Below are positions 1 through 6,480 of a DNA stretch of 6,679 bases, piece by piece. Every line of letters starts with the position of its first letter. The stretch's first letter is position 1. The stretch comes from JABDOU01 sp041609995. Lineage in GTDB: Bacteria; Actinomycetota; Acidimicrobiia; Spongiisociales; SHLN01. The notes under the pieces are model-generated. The model saw only the letters and a program-made list of their open reading frames with translations. It was not told the origin of the DNA and searched no databases. The stretch spans positions 1 to 6,679 of the forward strand of contig JBFIPU010000119.1 of NCBI GenBank assembly GCA_041609995.1, in the 5' to 3' direction. A program made the translations under genes and the position numbers.

Positions 1-154
1 GTGTGACCGTGCCGCCCGTCACCGTGACGGTGATGAGGGCCGGGTCGGATGTCATGAACCCATGTCCACCCGCCGCGGCCGGCAGGGGTACCAGCGCCAT
101 CGCCGTCATGAATGCCACCAACAATCCCACAGTTCGTCTGACAGTCGATCTCAC
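1..154 (-). CDS. Secreted protein of unknown function, N-terminal part only (cut by window edge)
   Basis: The visible part is 51 codons running off the left edge. It starts with GTG at 154-152 and reads VRSTVRRTVG, then a hydrophobic stretch LLVAFMTAMALVPL and PAAAGG. This is a textbook Sec signal peptide: positive n-region with three Arg, hydrophobic core at about residues 9-24, and a probable signal peptidase I site after an Ala of the AAA near residues 26-28. The start mature protein begins near HGFMTSDPAL and becomes rich in Thr and Val (ITVTVTGGTV), suggesting a beta-strand-rich extracytoplasmic domain. The start is fixed by a perfect AAGGAGG seven bases upstream. The gene is divergent from the molybdoenzyme gene, with a 240-base gap. 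No family can be named from this fragment. The signal peptide and start are well supported; the function is unknown. Confidence 0.8.
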   Translation of the reverse strand, partial: MRSTVRRTVGLLVAFMTAMALVPLPAAAGGHGFMTSDPALITVTVTGGTVT

Positions 155-161
155 GAAAATG

Positions 162-168
162 CCTCCTT
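162..168 (-). promoter_or_regulatory. Strong Shine-Dalgarno site of the secreted-protein gene
   Basis: On the minus strand the sequence is AAGGAGG, a full match to the anti-16S core, seven bases before the GTG at 154. It decides the GTG start of the truncated gene and is the strongest ribosome binding site in the window. Confidence 0.8.
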
Positions 169-394
169 GATCTCCGCGCTCACGTCTTCCGGTGCGCGGT
201 CTTGCCCGGTCGGTCGAGTGGCGTTTCGTCTGTGCCCCGCTCGCCTGGCTTTTGTCGGCACCGCCACGACGTCGTCAGCGAAAGGGAAACGCTCAACCGC
301 TCTCCGCCTTCCGAGGTTACTCATGGTGGGATACCGCGCAAAGTATTGGTTTTGCCACACTCACCAGCCCGGGTTGGCCGGTCAGAATGGGGGC

Positions 395-1450
395 ATGCGG
401 GGAGACGCAACGGATCGGTTCGCTCAACGGGGCACCAGCCTCGAGCCGCGCACGCCCCACCTCGGGATCGAGCAGACACCTGTCGACGACTTCTTCGTCT
501 GCAAAGTTGGTGACGTACCCGCCTTCGATCCTGCCGGTTGGACACTCGACCTCTTCGGCGATGGCGTCGAACGACAGGTCACCGCATCGCTCGCTGATTT
601 GCAGGCGCTCCCCCGGCGCACGGTGAGGTCATGGTTGGAGTGTGCCGGCAACGGGCGCTCGCTCTTCAACATCGTCGGTGACCGGCCGCTTGCGCCGGAT
701 TCCAACGACACGCCCTGGATGCTGGGAGCGATGGGGATGGCGACCTGGGCCGGACCCACGTTGGCGTCGGTGTTGGAGTTGGCCGGCTTGGTTCCGGAAG
801 CGGCATGGGTGAGCCCGGTCGGGTCCGACCACCCCAACCCCGAACGCGAACCCGTCCGCATGTGCCTGCCGATGGACAAAGCGACCCACCCGGACACGAT
901 CGTGGCGCTGGAGATGAACGGATCACCGCTCGAGCCGATGCACGGGGCGCCGGCCCGGCTGCTCGTCCCCGGCTGGGTGGGCGCCTACTCGGTCAAATGG
1001 CTCGAGGGCATCGAAGTCTCGTCGGATTGGATCAATTCGTGGAGAGCCGACACGTATTACCGGCTGCGGGCGCCCGACGGCACCGACCGCGGTCCGGCCA
1101 CCGCCCATCCGGTCAAGAGCAGCCTGGCGTTGGACTGGCCCGCCCGGCTCGAGGCCGGCGCTGTCGAGACCCTCGGATATGCCCGATCGGGTTTGGCGCC
1201 TATCACCCTCGTCGAATGGCGCCTTGACGGCGGACCCTGGGATGAGGCCGAGCTCATCGACCTCAAAAGTGACTGGGCGTGGACGCCGTTTCGCTTCGAA
1301 TGGGAAGCCGCCGAGGGGGAGCACACGATCAGTACCCGGGCCACCGATGCCGCCGGCAACCAACAGCCGGCTGCGATGGACTACCACCCCAATGGCGTGC
1401 TCTGGAACGCAGTCATCCCCCACCCGGTCGTGGTGGAGCGGGCCAGCTGA
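395..1450 (+). CDS. Sulfite oxidase family molybdopterin-dependent oxidoreductase
   Basis: The protein is 351 residues. The oxidoreductase molybdopterin-binding domain spans about residues 30-215. It holds the expected cofactor cysteine, Cys83, in WLECAGNGRS, then ALEMNGSPLEPMHGAPAR (171-188) and PGWVGAYSVKWL (192-203), both hallmarks of the SUOX/SoxC fold. A Mo-cofactor dimerisation domain of immunoglobulin type follows (about 235-345), including VEWRLDGGPW and HTISTRATDAAGN. Family members oxidise sulfite or reduce sulfoxides and other oxygenated substrates; the substrate here cannot be told. There is no Tat or Sec signal and no haem domain, so it is predicted to be a soluble cytoplasmic protein needing a partner electron carrier. 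The frame stays open upstream to 62, but that part is antisense to the secreted-protein gene and unlike the family, so I chose ATG 395. No Shine-Dalgarno site precedes it. TTG 374 is a less likely alternative. The gene is convergent with the usp-like gene. Confidence 0.88.
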   Translation: MRGDATDRFAQRGTSLEPRTPHLGIEQTPVDDFFVCKVGDVPAFDPAGWTLDLFGDGVERQVTASLADLQALPRRTVRSWLECAGNGRSLFNIVGDRPLAPDSNDTPWMLGAMGMATWAGPTLASVLELAGLVPEAAWVSPVGSDHPNPEREPVRMCLPMDKATHPDTIVALEMNGSPLEPMHGAPARLLVPGWVGAYSVKWLEGIEVSSDWINSWRADTYYRLRAPDGTDRGPATAHPVKSSLALDWPARLEAGAVETLGYARSGLAPITLVEWRLDGGPWDEAELIDLKSDWAWTPFRFEWEAAEGEHTISTRATDAAGNQQPAAMDYHPNGVLWNAVIPHPVVVERAS

Positions 1451-1474
1451 CCGCTGCCACCGTCCGGGCGTTGC

Positions 1475-1488
1475 GGTCCGGCCGGACC
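1475..1488. terminator. Possible bidirectional terminator between convergent genes
   Basis: GGTCCGGCCGGACC is a perfect 14-bp palindrome. As RNA it can form a five-pair GC-rich stem (GGTCC/GGACC) with a GGCC loop. On the plus strand it is followed by TTTA, a very short U tract. On the minus strand it begins just after the usp-like stop codon (1492-1490). The position, in a 39-base gap between two convergent genes, fits a shared terminator. The stem is short and the U tract minimal, so this is tentative; GC-rich genomes do often use such tail-poor hairpins. Confidence 0.35.
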
Positions 1489-1489
1489 T

Positions 1490-1930
1490 TTATGCCGCGG
1501 ACCGCTGGGGGACAACGACAACGGGGAACGGCATCGCCGCCCAGCTGGATATCGACGCCAAGACTCGGGCTGCCATCTGGGCCGGCAGCACCGCACCGTT
1601 GGCTCCGGCCCGGGACACCGCTCCCACCAGGTCCTGCGGCAGGTCCTGGCCATCGACCGTTGTCGCGCCGACGGCCCGGGGACCGAGGCGCTCGACAGCT
1701 TGATCCAGGTAGATCACCGCCGCCTCCGCCGCCGAGACGTCCTCGGCCTCGGCGAACGCGTGCAATGCCCACGCCTCTGGTCCGGATAGAGCCACCGCCA
1801 ACTCGACGTGACCTTCATCGCCGACCAGATCCAGCGCCAATTCGGCCCCGCGCTCCCCGTCTTCGGACGTTGGATCCAGCACGACCAGCAACCGTTCGAA
1901 GTGTTTGGTGGTGTGTTTGTGTTCGTTCAT
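1490..1930 (-). CDS. UspA-like (universal stress protein fold) protein lacking the ATP-binding loop
   Basis: The protein is 146 residues, the usual length of a single Usp domain. It has the alternating strand/helix pattern of the fold. Strand 1 is RLLVVLDPT (13-21) with the acidic residue Asp19 at the usual nucleotide-contact position. The last strand is FPVVVVPQ (135-142), matching the typical CPVLVV ending. The G-2x-G-9x-G(S/T) loop that binds ATP in the UspFG/MJ0577 class is absent: the region reads AGANGAVLPAQMAARVLASISSW (108-130). It is therefore probably a non-ATP-binding UspA-type protein, perhaps a dimeric stress or signalling protein. The start is supported by GAGG six bases upstream (GAGGAAA at 1940-1934). 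It is divergent from the cyclase gene, with a 197-base gap. Overall similarity is moderate, so the family call is likely but not certain. Confidence 0.72.
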   Translation of the reverse strand: MNEHKHTTKHFERLLVVLDPTSEDGERGAELALDLVGDEGHVELAVALSGPEAWALHAFAEAEDVSAAEAAVIYLDQAVERLGPRAVGATTVDGQDLPQDLVGAVSRAGANGAVLPAQMAARVLASISSWAAMPFPVVVVPQRSAA

Positions 1931-1933
1931 CTG

Positions 1934-1940
1934 TTTCCTC
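1934..1940 (-). promoter_or_regulatory. Shine-Dalgarno site of the usp-like gene
   Basis: The minus strand reads GAGGAAACAG and then ATG, so the GAGG core is six bases from the start. It fixes the ATG at 1930. Just upstream is a GATATATC palindrome (AT-rich in a GC-rich setting) that could be part of the promoter, but no convincing -35 element accompanies it. Confidence 0.6.
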
Positions 1941-2127
1941 GCTTTGGATATATCGCGTCGAAAGCTACGACTTGGTGGTTTCGGGCAGGTAACAAGACGG
2001 TGATCAACGTGTGATCGAGCGGCGGGATGCTAGCGACCGAGCGCCGGCCGGCGTATCACCGCCGAGGATCGGTTCGATTTGGTCTCCCAGGTCTCATCGT
2101 GGTTTGTTCCGTAGAGTTCGGGAAACC

Positions 2128-4743
2128 ATGGACACGCTTCCATCCGGGGTGCTGACCCTGCTCTTCACCGACATCGAAGGTAGCAGCCGGCTTTGGGACG
2201 ACCACCGGTCAGACATGGCGGGCGCCCTCCTCCGCCACAACGAGATCCTCCGGTCCGTCATTGCCGAGCACAACGGCTTCGTGGTCAAGGACAAAGGCGA
2301 TGGTTTCTTTGCAGCGTTTCTCACCCCGGCCGCCGCCGTTGCCTGTGCGCTGGAGGTCCAGCGTCGGCTGCAGGGCGAGGCGTGGCCGGAGAGCATCGAC
2401 CTGAAGGTACGGATGGGAATCCACACCGGGGCGGTGGAGGCCCACGACGACGACTACCACGGGCCCACGGTCAACCAGGTGGCCCGCATCGAAGGACTGG
2501 CCCACGGTGGTCAGGTGCTGTTGTCGGAAACCACCGTGGCGCTCCTCGGCGGTGAGATTCCCGACGGAGCGCGCCTCGAAGACCTGGGTTCCCACACCCT
2601 GAAAGGCATCGCCCAGCCGGCCCGCATCCACCAGCTGGCGCATCCCGACCTTCCCGACGATTTTCCGCCACTCATGAGCGCTCGTCCGGCCGGCGTACCG
2701 CTTCCCGATTTCCCGACGACGTTCGTCGGGCGGGAGGACGAACGGCGGGCCCTGGCCGGCTACCTGACCGGGAACGGCACCCGGCTCGTCACGCTCCTGG
2801 GCCCGGGCGGCATCGGCAAGACCCGCCTGGCGGTGGAAACCGCCCGTGAGGTGGCTCCGCAACTGAATGCCGCCGGCTACTTCGCAGACCTGACGTCGGT
2901 GCAGCAAGCGGCCGACGTAGCGGGGGCGATCGCAGCGGCACTCGGCGTACATGTCGAGGGCGCTGCTTCGCCGGTCGAGCTCGTCGCCCAGCGTATCTCG
3001 GACCCGAGCCTGCTGGTGCTGGACAACTTCGAGCATGTGCAGGAGGCGCAGGGCATCGTAGGCGAGCTGATGCAGGCAGTGGACGTGCTCCGGATCATGG
3101 CCACCAGCCGCACCCCGCTGCACGTGCGGGGAGAGAAGATCTACAGGGTTGATCCCCTCAGCCTCGCCAATGGCGACGGCCGCACCCCTGCCGCCGTTCA
3201 GCTCTTCTATGACCGGGTAGCCGATTACGGCATCGAGCTCGCCACCAGTGGTCCCGAGGCCGACGCAGTCCGCTCCATCGTCGAACGTCTCGATGGAATG
3301 CCGCTGGCCATCGAGTTGGTGGCGGCTCGTACGCGGGTGTTGAGCGTGACCGAACTCGACGCCCGGCTGCAGCAGTCGATGAAGGTCATCGGTACCGGCG
3401 GGGCCGAGCTGCCCGAACGACAACGCACGCTCCGGTCCACCATCGACTGGAGCCTGGGCCACGTGTCCGAATCACAGCGGAGGCTGTTCCGCCGGCTGGC
3501 GGCTTTGCCGTCCGGCGGATCGCTGGAAGTGCTCGAATCCATCGCCGGCTCCGACCTGGACGAGGACGTGCTCGACGCCCTCCAGGGCCTCATCGACAAC
3601 TCATTGGTCCGGGCCGTCACCGGCCAGCCGGGCGGGACCCGCTACCGCCAGCTGGTCCCCATCCGTGAATACGGAGTCCACCTTCTGCGAGAAGCCGGCG
3701 AGGAAGACATGGTGATGGGCCGCCTCGTCGCCTACTACGTCGACTCCGCCGAGGCGCTCGGACAGCGGTTCGAATTCAGCGAGGACGCCAAAGAAGAGTT
3801 ACGGACCGACCACCCGAACCTGCTGGCCGCCATGCGCTGGAGCCTCGATCACGACCGGGCGGCCGATCTGGCCGAGGCGTTCAACCACTTCTGGGTCTAC
3901 TGGTTCAACGCCGACGTAGGTGTCACCGCCCTGCGATGGCTCCACGCCGCCGATACCAAAGTTGATACGCCGTACATGGACTGGCTGGTCGGCCTCTTTG
4001 CGTTCCAGCAAGGAGACATGGGAACCGTCGCCGAGAGGATGACCAGGGCAATAGAGGGCTTCACCGAACTGGGTGATGACCGCTGCCTCAATCGGGCCAA
4101 ATGGTTCGCAGGCGCCACGCTCCCCGATCCGGTCGAAGGAAGGCGCCTGCTGATGGAGGGCAAGGACTACTTCAGCACCGACAAGGATGGCATCAGCCGC
4201 TTTTTACCTCTCCTGTTCTTGAGCATCAACTCGGTGCAGCAGGGCGAGTTCGCAGAAGTCGTCGAGCTCCGCCAAGCATTGCTGGCGTTTGCGGAACGCG
4301 CCAACTACCGGGTCTTGATCGCCTGGGGACGCTGGAACCTGGCGCTGGCCTATATCGCAGTCGACGACTTCGAGAGCGCCGAGCCTCATGCTCGGACAGC
4401 ATTGACGATGATGGTGGAGGACGGCTATCTGGAGGGCACGGCCTCGGCCGTCGACGTCATCGGGATCATCGAGGCGCAGCGAGGCAACTTCGAACTGGCG
4501 TTGAAAGCGTTCGGTTCGGCAGAAATCGCATTCAACAAGCTACAGGCCCACCGCTGGTTCGAATCCGAGATGTTCATGGAGCGGGTCATTGCGGCCGCCG
4601 AGGAGAAGCTGGGCCCGGAACCAACCAGGTTGCTGCTGGAGGAAGGACGGGCCACCGACCTGGACGAGATCGTCGAGTGGATTTCTCGCAACTCTTCTGA
4701 CCTGGCAAACGTCGAAGGTTCGACAGCAACAGAGAGGACGTGA
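2128..4743 (+). CDS. Class III adenylate cyclase fused to a STAND (NB-ARC-like) ATPase and TPR-like repeats
   Basis: The protein is 871 residues and should be a cytoplasmic signalling protein. Residues 8-170 form a class III cyclase domain beginning LTLLFTDIEGSS. The canonical residues are all visible: metal-binding Asp15 and Asp58 (KGDG), adenine-selecting Lys54 and Asp109, and transition-state Asn116 and Arg120 in VNQVARIEGLAHGGQ. An ATPase domain follows the linker TTFVGREDER (197-206). It has Walker A GPGGIGKT (225-232), Walker B SLLVLDN (294-300), a TSRTPL sensor (326-331) and GMPLAIEL (390-397), the GxP-type motif of STAND proteins. From about 560 to 830 the chain is helical with TPR-like character, for example the block around 733-765. 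Many actinobacterial relatives end in a LuxR helix-turn-helix; none is present here. I chose ATG 2128 because relatives begin a few residues before the FTDIEGS motif; the GTG at 2011 would add 39 unconserved residues. It is probably the first gene of an operon with the PLDc_N gene. cAMP synthesis is inferred, and the input signal is unknown. Confidence 0.9.
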   Translation: MDTLPSGVLTLLFTDIEGSSRLWDDHRSDMAGALLRHNEILRSVIAEHNGFVVKDKGDGFFAAFLTPAAAVACALEVQRRLQGEAWPESIDLKVRMGIHTGAVEAHDDDYHGPTVNQVARIEGLAHGGQVLLSETTVALLGGEIPDGARLEDLGSHTLKGIAQPARIHQLAHPDLPDDFPPLMSARPAGVPLPDFPTTFVGREDERRALAGYLTGNGTRLVTLLGPGGIGKTRLAVETAREVAPQLNAAGYFADLTSVQQAADVAGAIAAALGVHVEGAASPVELVAQRISDPSLLVLDNFEHVQEAQGIVGELMQAVDVLRIMATSRTPLHVRGEKIYRVDPLSLANGDGRTPAAVQLFYDRVADYGIELATSGPEADAVRSIVERLDGMPLAIELVAARTRVLSVTELDARLQQSMKVIGTGGAELPERQRTLRSTIDWSLGHVSESQRRLFRRLAALPSGGSLEVLESIAGSDLDEDVLDALQGLIDNSLVRAVTGQPGGTRYRQLVPIREYGVHLLREAGEEDMVMGRLVAYYVDSAEALGQRFEFSEDAKEELRTDHPNLLAAMRWSLDHDRAADLAEAFNHFWVYWFNADVGVTALRWLHAADTKVDTPYMDWLVGLFAFQQGDMGTVAERMTRAIEGFTELGDDRCLNRAKWFAGATLPDPVEGRRLLMEGKDYFSTDKDGISRFLPLLFLSINSVQQGEFAEVVELRQALLAFAERANYRVLIAWGRWNLALAYIAVDDFESAEPHARTALTMMVEDGYLEGTASAVDVIGIIEAQRGNFELALKAFGSAEIAFNKLQAHRWFESEMFMERVIAAAEEKLGPEPTRLLLEEGRATDLDEIVEWISRNSSDLANVEGSTATERT
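4731..4737 (+). promoter_or_regulatory. Shine-Dalgarno site inside the cyclase gene for the PLDc_N gene
   Basis: AGAGAGG lies within the last codons of the cyclase gene, seven bases before the GTG at 4745. It supports the GTG start and, with the one-base intergenic gap, translational coupling of the two genes. Confidence 0.6.
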
Positions 4744-4744
4744 C

Positions 4745-4963
4745 GTGTCGTCGATCGGAGTCGGATTCATTCTCATCGTGCTCGGTCTGTTGGGCACCCT
4801 CGCATGGCTCATCGCGCTGATCGATGCCCTGCGCCGGCCGACCGGGGCCTGGGAGTCAGCCGGCCAGAATCAGCTCGTATGGGTACTGGTGATCGTGCTC
4901 GCCAACTTCATCGGGGCGGTGCTCTACTGGATCATCGCCCGTCCGCAGCTACAGAAGAATTAG
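4745..4963 (+). CDS. Small PLDc_N-type membrane protein (two transmembrane helices)
   Basis: The protein is 72 residues from a GTG start. It has two hydrophobic helices, about 5-28 (GVGFILIVLGLLGTLAWLIALI) and about 43-64 (QLVWVLVIVLANFIGAVLYWII). Between them is the short basic loop DALRRPTGAW, and after the second comes ARPQ. The order DALRRP, then a Trp-rich second helix with NFIGAVLYWII and RP, is the pattern of the PLDc_N domain. That domain occurs at the N-terminus of cardiolipin synthases and as stand-alone mini-proteins. No HKD phospholipase domain is present, so it is not an enzyme by itself; related stand-alone proteins are thought to be membrane partners or regulators. The start lies one base after the cyclase stop, so the two are very likely co-transcribed. 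A role in tethering or sensing for the cyclase is inference from that position. Confidence 0.82.
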   Translation: MSSIGVGFILIVLGLLGTLAWLIALIDALRRPTGAWESAGQNQLVWVLVIVLANFIGAVLYWIIARPQLQKN

Positions 4964-5072
4964 CACTCCACGGTCCGGCCCCGCTCATCGGCCGTTCTCG
5001 ATCAACCGCACGAAAGGCTGCCCAGCCCGACCACCCCTGCCGCTGCGCTCCGCCAATCAGGGTCATCCCGGA

Positions 5073-5101
5073 TTGAACGTGGGCACGCGCCGACCGATGA
5101 T
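5073..5101 (+). promoter_or_regulatory. Candidate leaderless promoter for the small membrane protein gene
   Basis: TTGAAC (5073-5078, four of six matching TTGACA) is separated by exactly 17 bases from GATGAT (5096-5101, four of six matching TATAAT). This hexamer ends six bases before the ATG at 5108. Transcription would start at or next to the ATG, giving a leaderless mRNA. No Shine-Dalgarno site is placed correctly for this gene, which fits. Confidence 0.45.
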
Positions 5102-5107
5102 GGGGTC

Positions 5108-5335
5108 ATGGACAAAACCCCAATACCAACCAGGCATCGAATCGCCGCCTACCTCGTAGCGGGCCTCCTCATCCTGACCGGCGTCGCCGCCTTCGGTCTC
5201 GTGTGGTTCGACCTCGCCTGGAGCGCCGCCTGGGACACCGAGCCCGATCACGCCGTGGCCGCGGGAGCCGGGGCCTTCGGGCTGGCCGCCTGGGCGGCAG
5301 CCGCCTACAGCATCCGCTCTGTCCGACGAAGGTGA
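5108..5335 (+). CDS. Small hypothetical protein with two transmembrane helices
   Basis: The protein is 75 residues and I do not recognise its family. It has a basic N-terminus (MDKTPIPTRHR), a hydrophobic helix at about 13-35 (AAYLVAGLLILTGVAAFGLV), an acidic connecting loop DTEPDH (43-48), and a second Ala/Gly-rich helix at about 49-68. It ends in the very basic tail RSVRRR. Charges at both ends and an acidic loop predict a hairpin with both termini inside the cell. It is separated from the PLDc_N gene by 144 bases containing a candidate promoter, so it is probably its own transcription unit. It is convergent with fic, with nine bases between the stop codons. The membrane pattern supports a real gene, but with no recognised homology it could still be spurious. 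Confidence 0.6.
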   Translation: MDKTPIPTRHRIAAYLVAGLLILTGVAAFGLVWFDLAWSAAWDTEPDHAVAAGAGAFGLAAWAAAAYSIRSVRRR

Positions 5336-5344
5336 ACCGGGTTG

Positions 5345-6469
5345 TCAGGCCACCGATCGGCGTATCAGGTCGACCAGATCGCGAGCGATCCACCAGCGGA
5401 GGGGGCGGCCGGCCGAGGTGGGCGAGAGGGTGAACGGCGACAGCACGCCTCGCTGTTCCAGTTGCTCGAGGGCGGTGAGTGCTGCCCGTCGCGAAACACC
5501 CAATTCGACGACCACCCGCTCGGACGAAATCACGGGGTGAGCCACCAGGAGTTCGACGACCCGATGAGCGGCGGCGTCGGATCGTAGATCGGCGACGGAG
5601 CCCCGCCATCGTTTCTGCAGGGCCTCGATCTCGAGGTAGAGGTTGTTGGCGTTGGCGGTTGCCTTACGGGTGACGTCGGCGAACCAGCGGACCCACCGAA
5701 CCGGATCGCCTGCTCGGTACTCATACAGACCGCCCAGATATCCACCCGGATCACGAGCGATGGAGATGCTGATGGGGGGTGGCCAGCGGGACACCACTCC
5801 CCTCCGCCGCAACACCCATCCGATCAGCACCCGGCCGATCCGTCCGTTGCCGTCACCGTAAGGGTGAATGGATTCGAACTGGGCGTGGGCCACGGCTGCC
5901 TGCGTGATCGGGTCGTCCCGGTCGCCGTTGAGGTAGTGGATCAGATCTTCCATGAGGTCCCCAATCGCCCCGGGAGGTGGAGGCACGTAGACGGCATCCA
6001 CCGGAGAGGTGCCTCCGATCCAACCTGGGGTGGGGCGCCACCGGCCGATGAGGTCGGGGGCGAGGGGGCTGTCAACCATCAGGCGCCGATGCCAACGGTG
6101 GAGCACCGCGCCGTTGATGTCTCGGTCGACATCGGCGATGGCGTCGGACACGATCGCCAGGTTGCCCGCCACCCACGAGGCGTCAGCCCCTCCCCGGCCC
6201 AAAGCCTCCACGGCCAACACGTCTTCGATGGGGACCCGCAGTCCTTCGACAGCAGAGGATGCGATCCCCTCGGAGCGCAGCAACATGCGCCCGATGGCAT
6301 CGGCCGCCGCCGGAATCTGGTGTTCCATCAGTGACAGGTCCGACAACGCACCTTCGGTCTGGCGAATGACCTCGGGCGGCAGCGAGAGCTCAGCGCCTTC
6401 CAGAAGACCCGGCATCCAGGCACCAACCTCCTTGCCGTTCCAGGTGATCGTCACGTCTCTACCGTTCAT
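5345..6469 (-). CDS. fic: Fic-family protein adenylyltransferase with C-terminal winged helix
   Basis: The protein is 374 residues. Fic enzymes usually transfer AMP from ATP to a hydroxyl of a target protein. The Fic core is at about 95-265, with the catalytic motif HPYGDGNGRIGR (His202 to Arg213), matching HPFxxGNGRxxR with Tyr for Phe. The flap precursor is WIGGTSPVDAVYVPPPP (150-166). Upstream is the autoinhibitory motif SSAVEG (71-76, fitting [S/T]xxxE[G/N] with Glu75). This makes it a class II Fic, held inactive by its own N-terminal helix, with no separate antitoxin needed. The C-terminus (about 300-374) looks like a winged helix, with SSERVVVELGVSRRAALTALEQLEQRGVL (315-343) as helix-turn-helix and wing. 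This architecture is common in bacterial Fic proteins; the target is unknown. ATG 6469 is preferred over GTG 6475 because GAGG lies five bases before it. The gene is divergent from arsR across an AT-rich operator region. Confidence 0.9.
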   Translation of the reverse strand: MNGRDVTITWNGKEVGAWMPGLLEGAELSLPPEVIRQTEGALSDLSLMEHQIPAAADAIGRMLLRSEGIASSAVEGLRVPIEDVLAVEALGRGGADASWVAGNLAIVSDAIADVDRDINGAVLHRWHRRLMVDSPLAPDLIGRWRPTPGWIGGTSPVDAVYVPPPPGAIGDLMEDLIHYLNGDRDDPITQAAVAHAQFESIHPYGDGNGRIGRVLIGWVLRRRGVVSRWPPPISISIARDPGGYLGGLYEYRAGDPVRWVRWFADVTRKATANANNLYLEIEALQKRWRGSVADLRSDAAAHRVVELLVAHPVISSERVVVELGVSRRAALTALEQLEQRGVLSPFTLSPTSAGRPLRWWIARDLVDLIRRSVA

Positions 6470-6474
6470 CAACA

Positions 6475-6478
6475 CCTC
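6475..6478 (-). promoter_or_regulatory. Shine-Dalgarno site deciding the fic start
   Basis: The minus strand reads GAGG (6478-6475), five bases before ATG 6469. The GTG at 6475 and TTG at 6472 are in frame but would sit on or too close to this site, so ATG 6469 is the probable start. Confidence 0.55.
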
Positions 6479-6480
6479 AT

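Noticed and set aside
151..360. Minus-strand 69-residue reading frame upstream of the secreted-protein gene
   Set aside because: It has no recognisable domain and no ribosome binding site, and it ends over the start of the well-supported signal-peptide gene; it is probably an open frame by chance in GC-rich DNA.
62..394. In-frame upstream extension of the molybdoenzyme reading frame (111 extra codons)
   Set aside because: It overlaps antisense with the signal-peptide gene that has a perfect Shine-Dalgarno site, its translation is rich in Arg, Ser and His without family similarity, and the conserved domain begins after ATG 395.
1279..1992. Plus-strand 237-residue frame across the usp-like gene
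   Set aside because: Its translation is a Pro/Arg-rich low-complexity product of the opposite strand, while the minus strand encodes a Usp-like fold with a Shine-Dalgarno site.
2011..2127. GTG start at 2011 for the cyclase gene
   Set aside because: The 39 extra residues look like translated non-coding DNA, and related cyclases begin a few residues before the FTDIEGS motif, which fits ATG 2128.
2209..3462. Long minus-strand open frame (417 residues) opposite the cyclase gene
   Set aside because: It is a shadow of the real coding strand caused by high GC at third positions; its translation shows no domain and is rich in Arg, Gly and His.
4964..5072. Terminator after the PLDc_N gene
   Set aside because: Only four-base GGCC pairings were found and no U tract, so no hairpin can be supported.
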